Assembly (NCBI RefSeq): GCF_001571145.1
Contig: NZ_BCTF01000003.1
Span: forward strand, 62,001-126,000
DNA from: Hydrogenophaga flava NBRC 102514
Lineage (GTDB): Bacteria > Pseudomonadota > Gammaproteobacteria > Burkholderiales > Burkholderiaceae_C
Direction: 5' to 3'
Length of the DNA stretch: 64,000 bases
The notes beneath the pieces were generated by a model. That model was given only the letters and a program-made list of their open reading frames with translations, had not been told where the DNA came from and did no database searches. Below are positions 37,910 to 47,241 of this stretch, piece by piece. The translations under genes and the position numbers were made by a program. The number at the start of each line of letters is the position of its first letter. Within the stretch, counting starts at the first letter, position 1.

Positions 37910-38734
37910 TTACTCTGCCGGGTCAAACGTTTCTTCCTCGTGCAAGTCGAGGATCGTGTAGGCCTTGGGAACACCGTTTATCGTTTGCACACGAACGTCA
38001 ACCACGTAAGCGAGCTCGTGCCACGGTTTTCCAAGACGTGGATCGCCATTGAGCATGGCTCGTTTAACTGCATTGTTTTCAAACAAAACCTTGATCGGCC
38101 TTTTCGAGATGCTCTCGATCACCGCTTTGTCCCCCGACAGAGGATCTTCAACAAATCGTGTTTGATGCCAGGTCATGACTCGTTTGCGCTGCACATGATC
38201 GTCAGGCTCCTCCATCCTCTCAAGCTCGCGCGAGATACGGTTCTGCGCTGCGTTGGCTTCAACAGAGTTCACGAAGTACTGGTTGATGACCACACCTCCG
38301 TCTGAGACGGAAAAGTTCATTTGTGACCCGTTGTCCTTAGCAACAGGTTCGAGAATGTTGTGCCACTGCTTCAAGTCCTGCTTGCTAACCTCCTTCGGCG
38401 GATCTTTGAGCTTCCCTGTCAACCATTCGAGGGTGGACTTTGCATAGTCAACCCACTCTTTGAGACTCCCTCCCGCCCAGAGCAACGGGACTACTGGTGC
38501 AACCTGAGCAACGAGTTCAACGATCACCGACCCTGAACGAACCTCCTTGATGTAGAGCTCGCTGCCAAGCTGATGCTGTTCATCTGTCTCCGACTCAATG
38601 AATCTCTCAAACTGCTGACTGACGCCCAGCAACGCCATCGTCAGATCAACAAGAACGATGGGGCGCTCGTTGTTAATCGTGATCTGCAACTTGGTGCTGA
38701 GATCCAGTTCCAGTATGTTTTTTGTAGCTGTCAT
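37910..38734 (-). CDS. Uncharacterised 274-residue protein of an AT-rich cassette
   Basis: Soluble-looking protein with one amphipathic or hydrophobic stretch (about 68-88, GSVIVELVAQVAPVVPLLWA) followed by a helical segment (KEWVDYAKSTLEWLTGKL). The N-terminal 60 residues look like a beta-rich sensor-like domain (LELDLSTKLQITINNERPIV). No signal peptide, no known motif. Start ATG is preceded by AGGGGGG. Base composition (near 50 percent GC by eye) and codon use differ from the surrounding genes, so recent acquisition is likely. An immunity or toxin-like role is possible but unsupported. Confidence 0.72.
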   Translation of the reverse strand: MTATKNILELDLSTKLQITINNERPIVLVDLTMALLGVSQQFERFIESETDEQHQLGSELYIKEVRSGSVIVELVAQVAPVVPLLWAGGSLKEWVDYAKSTLEWLTGKLKDPPKEVSKQDLKQWHNILEPVAKDNGSQMNFSVSDGGVVINQYFVNSVEANAAQNRISRELERMEEPDDHVQRKRVMTWHQTRFVEDPLSGDKAVIESISKRPIKVLFENNAVKRAMLNGDPRLGKPWHELAYVVDVRVQTINGVPKAYTILDLHEEETFDPAE

Positions 38735-38817
38735 ACACCCCCCTGTAGATGTCTTTTGTCGCGCCGCGAAAACTCGACTTTAATGCGGTCGGTTTTCAGA
38801 AACACACCAAATTTTCG

Positions 38818-38833
38818 CCGAACAACTGTTCGG
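38818..38833. promoter_or_regulatory. Palindrome CCGAAC-N4-GTTCGG upstream of the AT-rich cassette
   Basis: Perfect 6-bp arms with a 4-base spacer, about 85 bp upstream of the 274-residue gene and 7 bp past the stop of the dehydrogenase gene on the same strand. It could be an operator for the cassette or a weak hairpin at the end of the upstream gene. The 105-base gap between these genes otherwise shows no clear promoter boxes. Confidence 0.45.
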
Positions 38834-38839
38834 GCGCCC

Positions 38840-39757
38840 TCAATCCGGCGCGACCGACAACACAGCAAACGCCGCCTGCAGGCGCTCTTCGTACCGCCGC
38901 TTGAACGCCGAGACTTCCTCCGGCGTCCAGTCCGCAAACCCCGCCCCGCTCTTCATGCCGGTGCGCCCCTGTTTCACGAGATCAGCCACGCAGGCCGGCG
39001 GCGTGTCGATGTTGGACAGGCTGGGGTAGACCGACGCGCCGGAGGCGACGTGGGTGTCCCAGCCGGACATTTCCTTCTGCGCCATGGGGCCGAGCGCGGC
39101 GAAGCGGAAACCGAAGCCGAAGCGAACCGCGTCGTCGATGTCTTGCGGGGTGACGATGCCCTGGTCCACCAGCGACAGGGCTTCGCGCATCAGCGCATGT
39201 TGCAGGCGCGTGATGAGCAGGCCGGGGATGTACTGCTTGATGAGCGTGGTCTTCTTGCCGGTGGCCTGGATGAGGCGGCACACGCCTTCGGCCAGCGGCA
39301 GGCTCGTCCTGGAACCCAGTGCCACTTCCACCATGGGCACGATGTGCGCGGGCATGGAATAGTGCACGTTGAGCATGCGCTCGGTGCTGCCCAGACCTTC
39401 AGTCATCTCGTCGATGCCATGCCCGGAGCTGTTGCTGCCGATGGGGATGTGCGATGGCACGCGGTGGTCGAGTTCGGCCAACAGGGCGCGCTTGGCGGCC
39501 AGGTCTTCGCTGATGGTTTCGATGACCAGTGCCACGCCGTCCCAGTCGTTCCAGGTGGCTACATCGGCGGCCACCAAAGAGCCAGACGGCTGGGCCGCTG
39601 GCAGTGTGACGGCCAATGCGTCGATGACAGGCAAGCGCGTTTGCAGTTTGGGCACATCGCGGCCGAGCAGCACCACGGGGTGGCCAGCGGCACTGAAGAT
39701 GGCGGCAATGCCGGCGCCCATGTGGCCGGAGCCGATGATCACGATGGTGTTGTTCAT
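38840..39757 (-). CDS. 3-hydroxyacyl-CoA dehydrogenase NAD-binding family protein
   Basis: 305 residues: N-terminal Rossmann fold with IIGSGHMGAGIAAIFSAAG, then the dehydrogenase helical C-terminal domain (LVDQGIVTPQDIDDAVRFGFGFRF). The general family oxidises 3-hydroxyacyl-CoA; the catalytic His region (NVHYSMPAHIVPMVE) is present in modified form, so carnitine or gulonate dehydrogenase-like activity is also possible. The start at MNNTIV follows family length. Confidence 0.83.
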   Translation of the reverse strand: MNNTIVIIGSGHMGAGIAAIFSAAGHPVVLLGRDVPKLQTRLPVIDALAVTLPAAQPSGSLVAADVATWNDWDGVALVIETISEDLAAKRALLAELDHRVPSHIPIGSNSSGHGIDEMTEGLGSTERMLNVHYSMPAHIVPMVEVALGSRTSLPLAEGVCRLIQATGKKTTLIKQYIPGLLITRLQHALMREALSLVDQGIVTPQDIDDAVRFGFGFRFAALGPMAQKEMSGWDTHVASGASVYPSLSNIDTPPACVADLVKQGRTGMKSGAGFADWTPEEVSAFKRRYEERLQAAFAVLSVAPD

Positions 39758-39846
39758 GCGCTGGTGCCTTGGTTGGGGCGAGCTGGACAGAATACCGGCT
39801 GATTCGTCCAGCCGGCGACACGGCAGGCGTGCTGAGCGCGGTCCAC

Positions 39847-39893
39847 TAAAATCGCGGGTTGCCCGGGCGCCGTTCGGCGCCCGTTTCTTTTTC
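39847..39893 (+). promoter_or_regulatory. Promoter -10 and terminator-like leader hairpin of ppnP
   Basis: TAAAAT at 39847-39852 is a good -10 of the type common in this group (followed by CGCGGG). Immediately after the expected start comes a perfect hairpin CGGGCGCC-GTTC-GGCGCCCG (39864-39883) followed by TTTCTTTTT, an intrinsic terminator shape only about 15 bases before the ATG region. It would attenuate ppnP unless overridden. Confidence 0.6.
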
Positions 39894-39905
39894 CGGATCT
39901 TCCTC

Positions 39906-40223
39906 ATGACCACCTCGCGCATCGACGGCGTTGCCGTCACCACCCAGGCCAATGTCTACTTCGACGGCAAGTGCGTCAGCCATGGCATCACCTTTCCCGA
40001 CGGCACCAAGAAGTCGGTCGGCGTGGTGTTGCCCGCCACCCTGACCTTCAACACCGGCGCGCCCGAGATCATGGAATGCGTGGCCGGTGGCTGCGAATAC
40101 AAGCTGGCCGGCACCGACGCCTGGATCAAGTCCGGCCCGGGCGACAGGTTCAGCGTGCCCGGCAACAGCAGCTTCGAGATTCGCGTGACCGAGACCTACC
40201 ACTACATCTGCCATTTCGGTTGA
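39906..40223 (+). CDS. ppnP: Pyrimidine/purine nucleoside phosphorylase
   Basis: 105-residue cupin of the PpnP (DUF1255/YaiE) family: NVYFDGKCVSHGITFPDGTKKSVGVV... with the PGDRFSVPGNSSFEI segment and final YHYICHFG. It phosphorolyses various nucleosides. The ATG at 39906 fits the family start; argG follows after 30 bases and may be cotranscribed. Confidence 0.9.
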   Translation: MTTSRIDGVAVTTQANVYFDGKCVSHGITFPDGTKKSVGVVLPATLTFNTGAPEIMECVAGGCEYKLAGTDAWIKSGPGDRFSVPGNSSFEIRVTETYHYICHFG

Positions 40224-41590
<1,367 letters not shown>

Positions 41591-41591
<1 letters not shown>

Positions 41592-41702
41592 AAGCGGTGC
41601 GGCGCCCGGGTGGGTGCTGCAGAGCGAAGTAAAGGAGGAGGTGGCCGCAGGCCACCGGGGGACATGAGCGGCGCAGCGCCCACCCGGGTGTTGCGCCGCT
41701 TT
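41591..41702. repeat. 112-bp inverted repeat between convergent argG and murB
   Basis: Arms of about 30 bases (41591-41620 and 41673-41702) are complementary apart from about five G-T or mismatch positions, with a second perfect hairpin GGTGGCC-GCA-GGCCACC (41640-41656) in the middle. It fills the gap between the argG and murB stops and would act as a bidirectional transcript end. It resembles a palindromic extragenic element. Confidence 0.7.
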
Positions 41703-41711
41703 CGCTTGGCG

Positions 41712-42776
41712 TCAGATGACGACCGGCTCCGGCTCCAGCCGGATGCCAAAGCGCTCGTAGACACTGGTCTGGATGGCCTTGGCCAGGGTCATCACCTCGC
41801 CGCCGGTGCAGGGATGCTCGGCGTCGCCCTTGTTGACCAGCACCAGCGCCTGCTTCTCGTACACCCCCGCATGGCCCATGGTCTTGCCCTTCCAGCCGCA
41901 GGCGTCGATCAGCCAGCCGGCGGCCAGCTTGATGCTGCCGTCGTCCATAGGGTAGTGCACCACTTTCGGATCGCGCGCGATGATGTCGGCACACTGCTCG
42001 GGCGTCACCGTCGGGTTCTTGAAGAAGCTGCCGGCGTTACCGATGACGGCCGGGTCGGGCAGCTTGGCGCGGCGGATGGCGACCACCCAGTCGAAGATCT
42101 GGCGCGCATCGGGCTGGCGGATGCCCGTCTCGTCCATCTTGCGTTCCAGGTCCAGGTAGCCCAGCACCGGCTTCCAGGGTTTGGGCAACCAGAAGCGCAC
42201 CCGTGCGATGAGTGCCCGGCCTTTCAGTCCCAAGCTGCGCTCGTCAGAGGGCGCGTGTTTGAACACCGAATCGCGGTAACCGAAACCGCACTGGGCCGCA
42301 TCCAGCGAAAACATCCGCCCGGTCTCCAGGTCCATCGCGTCCAGCGAGTGGAACCGGTCCTGCAGCTCGACGCCATAGGCGCCAATGTTCTGCACCGGCG
42401 CGGCCCCCACCGTCCCCGGGATCAGCGCCATGTTCTCCAGCCCCGGCCAGCCCTGCTCCAGCGTCCAGTGCACGAAGTCGTGCCAGCCCTCTCCGCCGCC
42501 GGCCTCCACCAGCCAGCCCTTGTCCGTTTCTTCGACCAGCCGCCGCCCACCAATCTCCACCTTGAGCACCAGGGCCTTGAGGTCGCCGGTCAGCACCAGG
42601 TTGCTCCCGCCGCCCAGAACGAACACCGGGTGTTCCGCCGACGGCTGCTGCCAGTCGGCACTGGCCATGAGACCCAGCAGGTCATCGACGGAGCGCAGAC
42701 GAACGAGGCGTTGCGCACGCGCGGCGATGCCGAAGGTGTTCATCGGCTGGAGGGCGACATTGTTCTCGACTAACAT
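41712..42776 (-). CDS. murB: UDP-N-acetylenolpyruvoylglucosamine reductase
   Basis: 354 residues: [13 protein letters not shown] start region, FAD-binding [13 protein letters not shown], and the catalytic [11 protein letters not shown] serine loop. It reduces the enolpyruvyl group in peptidoglycan precursor synthesis. The length indicates a type I (E. coli-like) MurB. Convergent with argG, divergent from yajQ. Confidence 0.95.
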   Translation of the reverse strand: MLVENNVALQPMNTFGIAARAQRLVRLRSVDDLLGLMASADWQQPSAEHPVFVLGGGSNLVLTGDLKALVLKVEIGGRRLVEETDKGWLVEAGGGEGWHDFVHWTLEQGWPGLENMALIPGTVGAAPVQNIGAYGVELQDRFHSLDAMDLETGRMFSLDAAQCGFGYRDSVFKHAPSDERSLGLKGRALIARVRFWLPKPWKPVLGYLDLERKMDETGIRQPDARQIFDWVVAIRRAKLPDPAVIGNAGSFFKNPTVTPEQCADIIARDPKVVHYPMDDGSIKLAAGWLIDACGWKGKTMGHAGVYEKQALVLVNKGDAEHPCTGGEVMTLAKAIQTSVYERFGIRLEPEPVVI

Positions 42777-42815
42777 CCACGGATTGTCTCATTCACGCAT
42801 CCGGGAGTACCACTC

Positions 42816-43307
42816 ATGCCCTCTTTCGACACCGTTCTTGAAGCCGATTTCGTGGAAGTGAAAAACGCGGTCGACCAGGTGGCCAAGGAGATTGGCACGC
42901 GCTTCGATTTCAAGGGCACCAGCGCCGGCATCGAGCTCAAGGAGAAGGACAAGGAAATCACCTTGTTCGGCGACGCCGACTTCCAGCTCCAGCAGGTTGA
43001 GGACATCCTGCGCAACAAGATGACCAAGCGCAACGTCGACGTGCGCTTCCTGGACATCGGCAAGGTCGAGAAGATCGGCGGTGACAAAGTCAAGCAGGTC
43101 ATCAAGGTGCGCAATGGCATCGCCAGCGAAGACGCCAAGAAGATCCAGCAGACCATCAAGAACAGCAAGATGAAGGTGCAGGCCGCGATCCAGGGCGACG
43201 CGGTGCGCGTGACCGGCGCCAAGCGCGACGACCTGCAGGCTGCGATGGCCCTGATCCGCAGTGAGCTCAAGGAACTGCCGCTGGGCTTCAACAACTTCCG
43301 CGACTGA
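42816..43307 (+). CDS. yajQ: YajQ-family nucleotide-binding protein
   Basis: 163 residues with start [19 protein letters not shown] and [19 protein letters not shown], typical of YajQ; the end [10 protein letters not shown] is also a family hallmark. Some members bind cyclic-di-GMP and influence transcription of virulence genes. Intergenic 39 bases to divergent murB. Confidence 0.94.
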   Translation: MPSFDTVLEADFVEVKNAVDQVAKEIGTRFDFKGTSAGIELKEKDKEITLFGDADFQLQQVEDILRNKMTKRNVDVRFLDIGKVEKIGGDKVKQVIKVRNGIASEDAKKIQQTIKNSKMKVQAAIQGDAVRVTGAKRDDLQAAMALIRSELKELPLGFNNFRD

Positions 43308-43329
43308 GCGGCACCGGCACCCTCGTCCC

Positions 43330-43929
43330 ATGCGCAGCCTCTTCCGTCCTGTCCCGGCGCTGGTCCTGGCGCTCCAACTTGTGCTCGGCGGTCCGGCCAT
43401 CGCCGGCGTGTTCAAGTGCAAGGGCCCGGATGGCACCACGGTTTTCCAGGACAGCGAATGTGGTCCCGGCAGCCAGCCGCTGCAGGCGCCGAAGGCTGGC
43501 AACAGCGCCCCAGTCGATTTGACCCAGCCTCTGGACAAGCGCTTCAAGACCCCCGAGGAAAAGGACCGCCTGATGGCGGCGCTCAAGATCGCGGGGCTTG
43601 ATCTGGGCATGCGCAAAGGCATCGAGTTCTGCAAGACCAACGCAGCCACGCATGTGGCCGGCATCGAGCAGGTCTACAGCGAGTGGCGCCAGCAGCACGC
43701 GGTCGTGATCGGCACCGCCGACCGGCTGATCGAGAAGTACACCACCACGCGCGAGCGCACCGATGGCGTCAGTGACATCGTTGCCTTGCTGGAGCAGTCC
43801 CTTCAAACGCGGGCCGGCAACGATGCAGCGCGCAACACCGACAACTGCAAGAGCGCGCCTGTCAAGCTTCGCTCCTTCCTGAACAACCGCCACACCGACA
43901 TCTATTCGGCGGTCGGCAGCGGCCGGTGA
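43330..43929 (+). CDS. Exported DUF4124-domain protein
   Basis: 199 residues: signal peptide (LVLALQLVLGGPAIAG) then the short DUF4124 motif GVFKCKGPDGTTVFQDSECGPGS, followed by a helical tail with two further cysteines. Function unknown; the domain is common in exported proteins of betaproteobacteria. The start MRSLF gives the signal peptide directly. Twenty-two nt after yajQ. Confidence 0.78.
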   Translation: MRSLFRPVPALVLALQLVLGGPAIAGVFKCKGPDGTTVFQDSECGPGSQPLQAPKAGNSAPVDLTQPLDKRFKTPEEKDRLMAALKIAGLDLGMRKGIEFCKTNAATHVAGIEQVYSEWRQQHAVVIGTADRLIEKYTTTRERTDGVSDIVALLEQSLQTRAGNDAARNTDNCKSAPVKLRSFLNNRHTDIYSAVGSGR

Positions 43930-43949
43930 CACACACCTCACAGGGACAC

Positions 43950-44618
43950 ATGTCGATGAAGCCAGCCTTTCACGCCGTGTCGACCGCCCTGCTCCTGGCC
44001 CTGCTCGCGGGTCAGGCAATTGCCCAGACCTCTCCACAGGTGGCACTGTCTGGCGTGTCCGGGCAGAAGGCCTTGCTCGTGGTCGACGGCGCTGCACCGA
44101 AGTTCCTGGCTGCGGGACAGACCCACCAGGGCGTGAAGCTGCTGTCGGTGGACGGCGACTCGGCCACTGTGGACATCCAGGGGCAGCGGCATGTGCTGCA
44201 GGTGGGCGCGGCACCGGTGAGCGTGGGCAAAGGGCGCTCGGACGGCGGGGGGCAGCGCATCGTGCTGACCGCCGACTCCAGCGGCCACTTTCTCCCCGAC
44301 GGCCAGATCAACGGCAAGTCGGTGAAGTTCATGGTGGACACGGGCGCCACCACGGTGGCCCTGGGGGCCGCTGAGGCGCAGCGCATCAACCTGAAGTACG
44401 ACCACGGGCGGCGCATCCAGATGAGCACCGCCAATGGCCTGTCCACCGGCTACCTGATCCGTCTGGCCTCGGTGCGGGTGGGCGATGTCGTGGCCTACGA
44501 CGTGGACGCCGTGGTCTCGCCACAGCCCATGCCCTTCGTGCTGCTGGGCAACAGCTTTCTCAACCGCTTCCAGATGCAGAAGAACAACGACCAGCTGACG
44601 CTGGAGAAACGTTTCTAG
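43950..44618 (+). CDS. Periplasmic single-domain retropepsin-like aspartic protease (TIGR02281 type)
   Basis: 222 residues with signal peptide (LLALLAGQAIAQ) and the retroviral-type aspartic protease motif VKFMVDTGATTVALG, preceded by HFLPDGQING and ending FVLLGNSFLNRF, all typical of the bacterial clan AA family. An alternative GTG at 43926 overlaps the previous stop; the ATG at 43950 gives a cleaner signal peptide. Confidence 0.85.
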   Translation: MSMKPAFHAVSTALLLALLAGQAIAQTSPQVALSGVSGQKALLVVDGAAPKFLAAGQTHQGVKLLSVDGDSATVDIQGQRHVLQVGAAPVSVGKGRSDGGGQRIVLTADSSGHFLPDGQINGKSVKFMVDTGATTVALGAAEAQRINLKYDHGRRIQMSTANGLSTGYLIRLASVRVGDVVAYDVDAVVSPQPMPFVLLGNSFLNRFQMQKNNDQLTLEKRF

Positions 44619-44983
44619 ACCTGCGCAGCGGTCACGACGATCTCGATCTTCCAGGCCGGATCGGCCAGCGCGGCCTGCACCGTCGCCCGCGGTGGCGCGG
44701 TGCCCGGCACCACCCAGGCGTCCCAGACCTCGTTCATGACCCCGATCTCGCGGATGTCGGTCAGGTAGATCTGCGTGCGCAGGATGCGCGACTTGTCGCT
44801 GCCTGCTTCCTTGAGCCGTTGCTCGACCTGTGCCAGCACGTCGGCGGTCTGGCTGCGGATGTCGGTGGCCTCGCATTCCGGCACCATGCCGGCGAGATAG
44901 ACCACGCCGTTGAACACGGCCGCTTCGCTGTAGCGCGCGGCCATGCCGTGGCGCTGAATGTCTCGGGTGGTGTCGTGGCTCAT
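44615..44983 (-). CDS. RidA/YjgF-family protein
   Basis: 122 residues of the Rid family: [42 protein letters not shown] and [17 protein letters not shown], which carries the Arg used for imine deamination in active members. Removes reactive enamines or imines. Its ATG overlaps the plsY stop (ATGA). Confidence 0.88.
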   Translation of the reverse strand: MSHDTTRDIQRHGMAARYSEAAVFNGVVYLAGMVPECEATDIRSQTADVLAQVEQRLKEAGSDKSRILRTQIYLTDIREIGVMNEVWDAWVVPGTAPPRATVQAALADPAWKIEIVVTAAQV

Positions 44984-45609
44984 GATTTCTTGGCTCCCAG
45001 CTTGCTTTCCTTGCCTGCAAGCAGGCGGTTGATGTTCTCCGCGTGCCGCCAGATCAGCAGCAGAGCCATGACTGCCAGCGCCAGCACCTGGGTCGACGGG
45101 GCGGTCCAGGCCACGTGGTTGCCGAACAGGAAGAACGCGGGCGCGAAGATGGCTGTGACCATGGACGCCAGCGACGAATAGCGGAACGCATAGGCCACGA
45201 TCACCCAGGTCAGCAGCGATGCCAGCCCCAGCCAGGGGTTGAAGCCGATGATCACGCCGGCCGCGGTGGCCACGCCCTTGCCGCCCACGAAACGGAAGAA
45301 CACCGGCCAGAGGTGGCCCAGGAAGGCCGCCAGCCCGACCAGGGCTACCGTGCCATCGCCCAGGCCCCAGGCCTCGCCCCACCATTTCACGGCCACCACC
45401 GGCACCCAGCCCTTGAGCGCGTCCAGCAGCAGCGTGAGGATGGCCGCCTTCTTGCTGCCCGAGCGCAGCACGTTGGTGGCGCCAGGGTTCTTGCTGCCAT
45501 AGGTGCGGGGGTCTTGCAGCCCCATAAGGCGGCTGACGACCACGGCAAACGACAGCGATCCGATCAGGTAGGCCACGACGGTGGCGATGGCGGGGGTCAG
45601 GAATTCCAC
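44980..45609 (-). CDS. plsY: Glycerol-3-phosphate acyltransferase PlsY
   Basis: 209 residues with about five membrane helices and the three PlsY motifs: [18 protein letters not shown] (motif 1), [21 protein letters not shown] (motif 2) and the third near the C-terminus. It acylates glycerol-3-phosphate from acyl-phosphate. The start is taken as GTG (45609), which opens the first helix; longer in-frame starts add Arg-rich non-coding-like residues. Confidence 0.93.
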   Translation of the reverse strand: MEFLTPAIATVVAYLIGSLSFAVVVSRLMGLQDPRTYGSKNPGATNVLRSGSKKAAILTLLLDALKGWVPVVAVKWWGEAWGLGDGTVALVGLAAFLGHLWPVFFRFVGGKGVATAAGVIIGFNPWLGLASLLTWVIVAYAFRYSSLASMVTAIFAPAFFLFGNHVAWTAPSTQVLALAVMALLLIWRHAENINRLLAGKESKLGAKKS

Positions 45610-45652
45610 GTTCGACGTCCTTGTTGACGCCGCACGGCGGCGGCGCGGGCGA

Positions 45653-46144
45653 CTATTCTGCCAGCGCGCACTGCACCGGCTTCGCGCCCAGCGGCCCCGC
45701 GAGCACGGCGGGATCGATGCCGACCAGAAAGCCACGCCGACCGCCGTTGATCCAGATCTTCGGCAACTCGAGCACGGTCGACTCGACGAAGACCGGCATG
45801 TCGCGCTTCAGGCCGAACGGCGAGGTACCGCCCACCAGGTAGCCACTGTGGCGGTTGGCCACCTCGGGCTTGCAGGGCTCGACCGACTTGGCGCCGATCT
45901 GCCGCGCCAGGTTCTTGGTGGAGACGGTGCGGTTGCCGTGCATCAGGATGGCCAGCGGCTTCGCCGCCTCGTCCTGCATGATCAGCGTCTTGACCACCGC
46001 GAACGGGTCGAAACCCAGCACCGCCGCACTGTGCTGCGCGCCGCCGTGCTCCGGGTACTCGTAAGGATGCTCGGTGAACACCACGCCATGCGCCTTGAGC
46101 CAGGCGGTGGCGGGCGTTTCGCTGACGTGACTCTTCTTCGCCAT
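45653..46144 (-). CDS. ybaK: YbaK/EbsC-family Cys-tRNA(Pro)/Pro-tRNA deacylase
   Basis: 163 residues: [21 protein letters not shown] and [19 protein letters not shown], then [21 protein letters not shown], the trans-editing fold signature. It hydrolyses mischarged prolyl-tRNA. The ATG at 46144 overlaps the previous stop as TGATG; a GTG one codon earlier is the alternative. Confidence 0.9.
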   Translation of the reverse strand: MAKKSHVSETPATAWLKAHGVVFTEHPYEYPEHGGAQHSAAVLGFDPFAVVKTLIMQDEAAKPLAILMHGNRTVSTKNLARQIGAKSVEPCKPEVANRHSGYLVGGTSPFGLKRDMPVFVESTVLELPKIWINGGRRGFLVGIDPAVLAGPLGAKPVQCALAE

Positions 46145-47187
46145 CACTGGGCCGGGTCGCGCAACTCCCAGCGGATCGCGTCGATGGCCTTGATCAGCTC
46201 AGGCGACAGCGTCGTATCCCACGCGTCCAGGCACTGCTCCAGCTGCGCCATCGAGGTCACGCCGATGATGGTGCTGGCCACCTTGGGGTGGTGGTAGCAG
46301 AAGGCCAGCGCCAGCTGGGCCGGCGTCAGGCCGTGTTCGCGCGCCAGCGCGTTGTAGCGTTTCGCGGCGACCAGCGCCTCAGGCCGGCCCCAGCGCTGCG
46401 CCTTCATGCTGTCGTACAGCGCCATGCGGCCTTGATCGCCGACCAGACCGGTCTCGTCGTACTTGCCGGTCAGCAGACCGAAACCCAGCGGCGAGTACGC
46501 CAGCAGCGACACGCCCAGGCGGTGGCAGGTTTCGTCCAGCCCGTTCTCGTAGGCGCGGTTGATCAGGCAATACGGGTTCTGCACCGTCGCCACGCGCGGC
46601 AGGCCCATCTGCTCGGCGATGCGCACGAACTCGTGTACGCCGTAGGGCGACTCGTTGGACAGGCCGATGGCGCGCACCTTGCCGGCCTTGACCAGCTCGG
46701 CCAGCGCTTCAAGCTGCACCTCGATGGACGGCATGGCTTTGTCCTTGGCCGCGTCGAAGTAGATCGCACCGAACACCGGCGTATTGCGCGCGGGCCAGTG
46801 GATCTGGTAGAGGTCGATCACGTCGGTCTGCAGGCGCTTGAGGCTGCCCTCGCAGGCTTCGATGATCCCGGCCTTGCTGACTTCGCCGCGTATCCAGGGC
46901 ATGCCGCGCGCCGGACCGGCCACCTTGGTGGCCAGCACCACCTTCTTCCGGGCGCCGGGGTTCTTCGCGAACCAGTTCCCGATGATGGTTTCGGTGGAGC
47001 CGCAGGTCTCGGCCCTGGCCGGCACCGAGTACATCTCGGCGGCGTCGATGAAGTTGACGCCGCGGGCGAGCGAGCGGTCGAGGATGGCGTGGGCATCGGC
47101 CTCGTTCACCTGCTCGCCGAAGGTCATGGTGCCCAGGCAGATGGGGGTGACAGACAGGCCGCTCTGGCCGAGGGTGACGTGTTTCAT
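46144..47187 (-). CDS. Aldo/keto reductase (Tas-like)
   Basis: 347 residues, TIM-barrel oxidoreductase with the catalytic set Asp-Tyr (NFIDAAEMYSVP), Lys (LATKVAG) and His (LYQIHWP), and a C-terminal NADPH-site block (VASTIIGVTSMAQLEQ). The AETCGSTETIIGNW segment is typical of the Tas subgroup. Substrate unknown. Coupled to ybaK. Confidence 0.9.
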   Translation of the reverse strand: MKHVTLGQSGLSVTPICLGTMTFGEQVNEADAHAILDRSLARGVNFIDAAEMYSVPARAETCGSTETIIGNWFAKNPGARKKVVLATKVAGPARGMPWIRGEVSKAGIIEACEGSLKRLQTDVIDLYQIHWPARNTPVFGAIYFDAAKDKAMPSIEVQLEALAELVKAGKVRAIGLSNESPYGVHEFVRIAEQMGLPRVATVQNPYCLINRAYENGLDETCHRLGVSLLAYSPLGFGLLTGKYDETGLVGDQGRMALYDSMKAQRWGRPEALVAAKRYNALAREHGLTPAQLALAFCYHHPKVASTIIGVTSMAQLEQCLDAWDTTLSPELIKAIDAIRWELRDPAQ

Positions 47188-47241
47188 GAATGGTTCTGGA
47201 AAGGATGGAAACGCGAGACAGCCGGCGAGTTTAGAAGCGAA

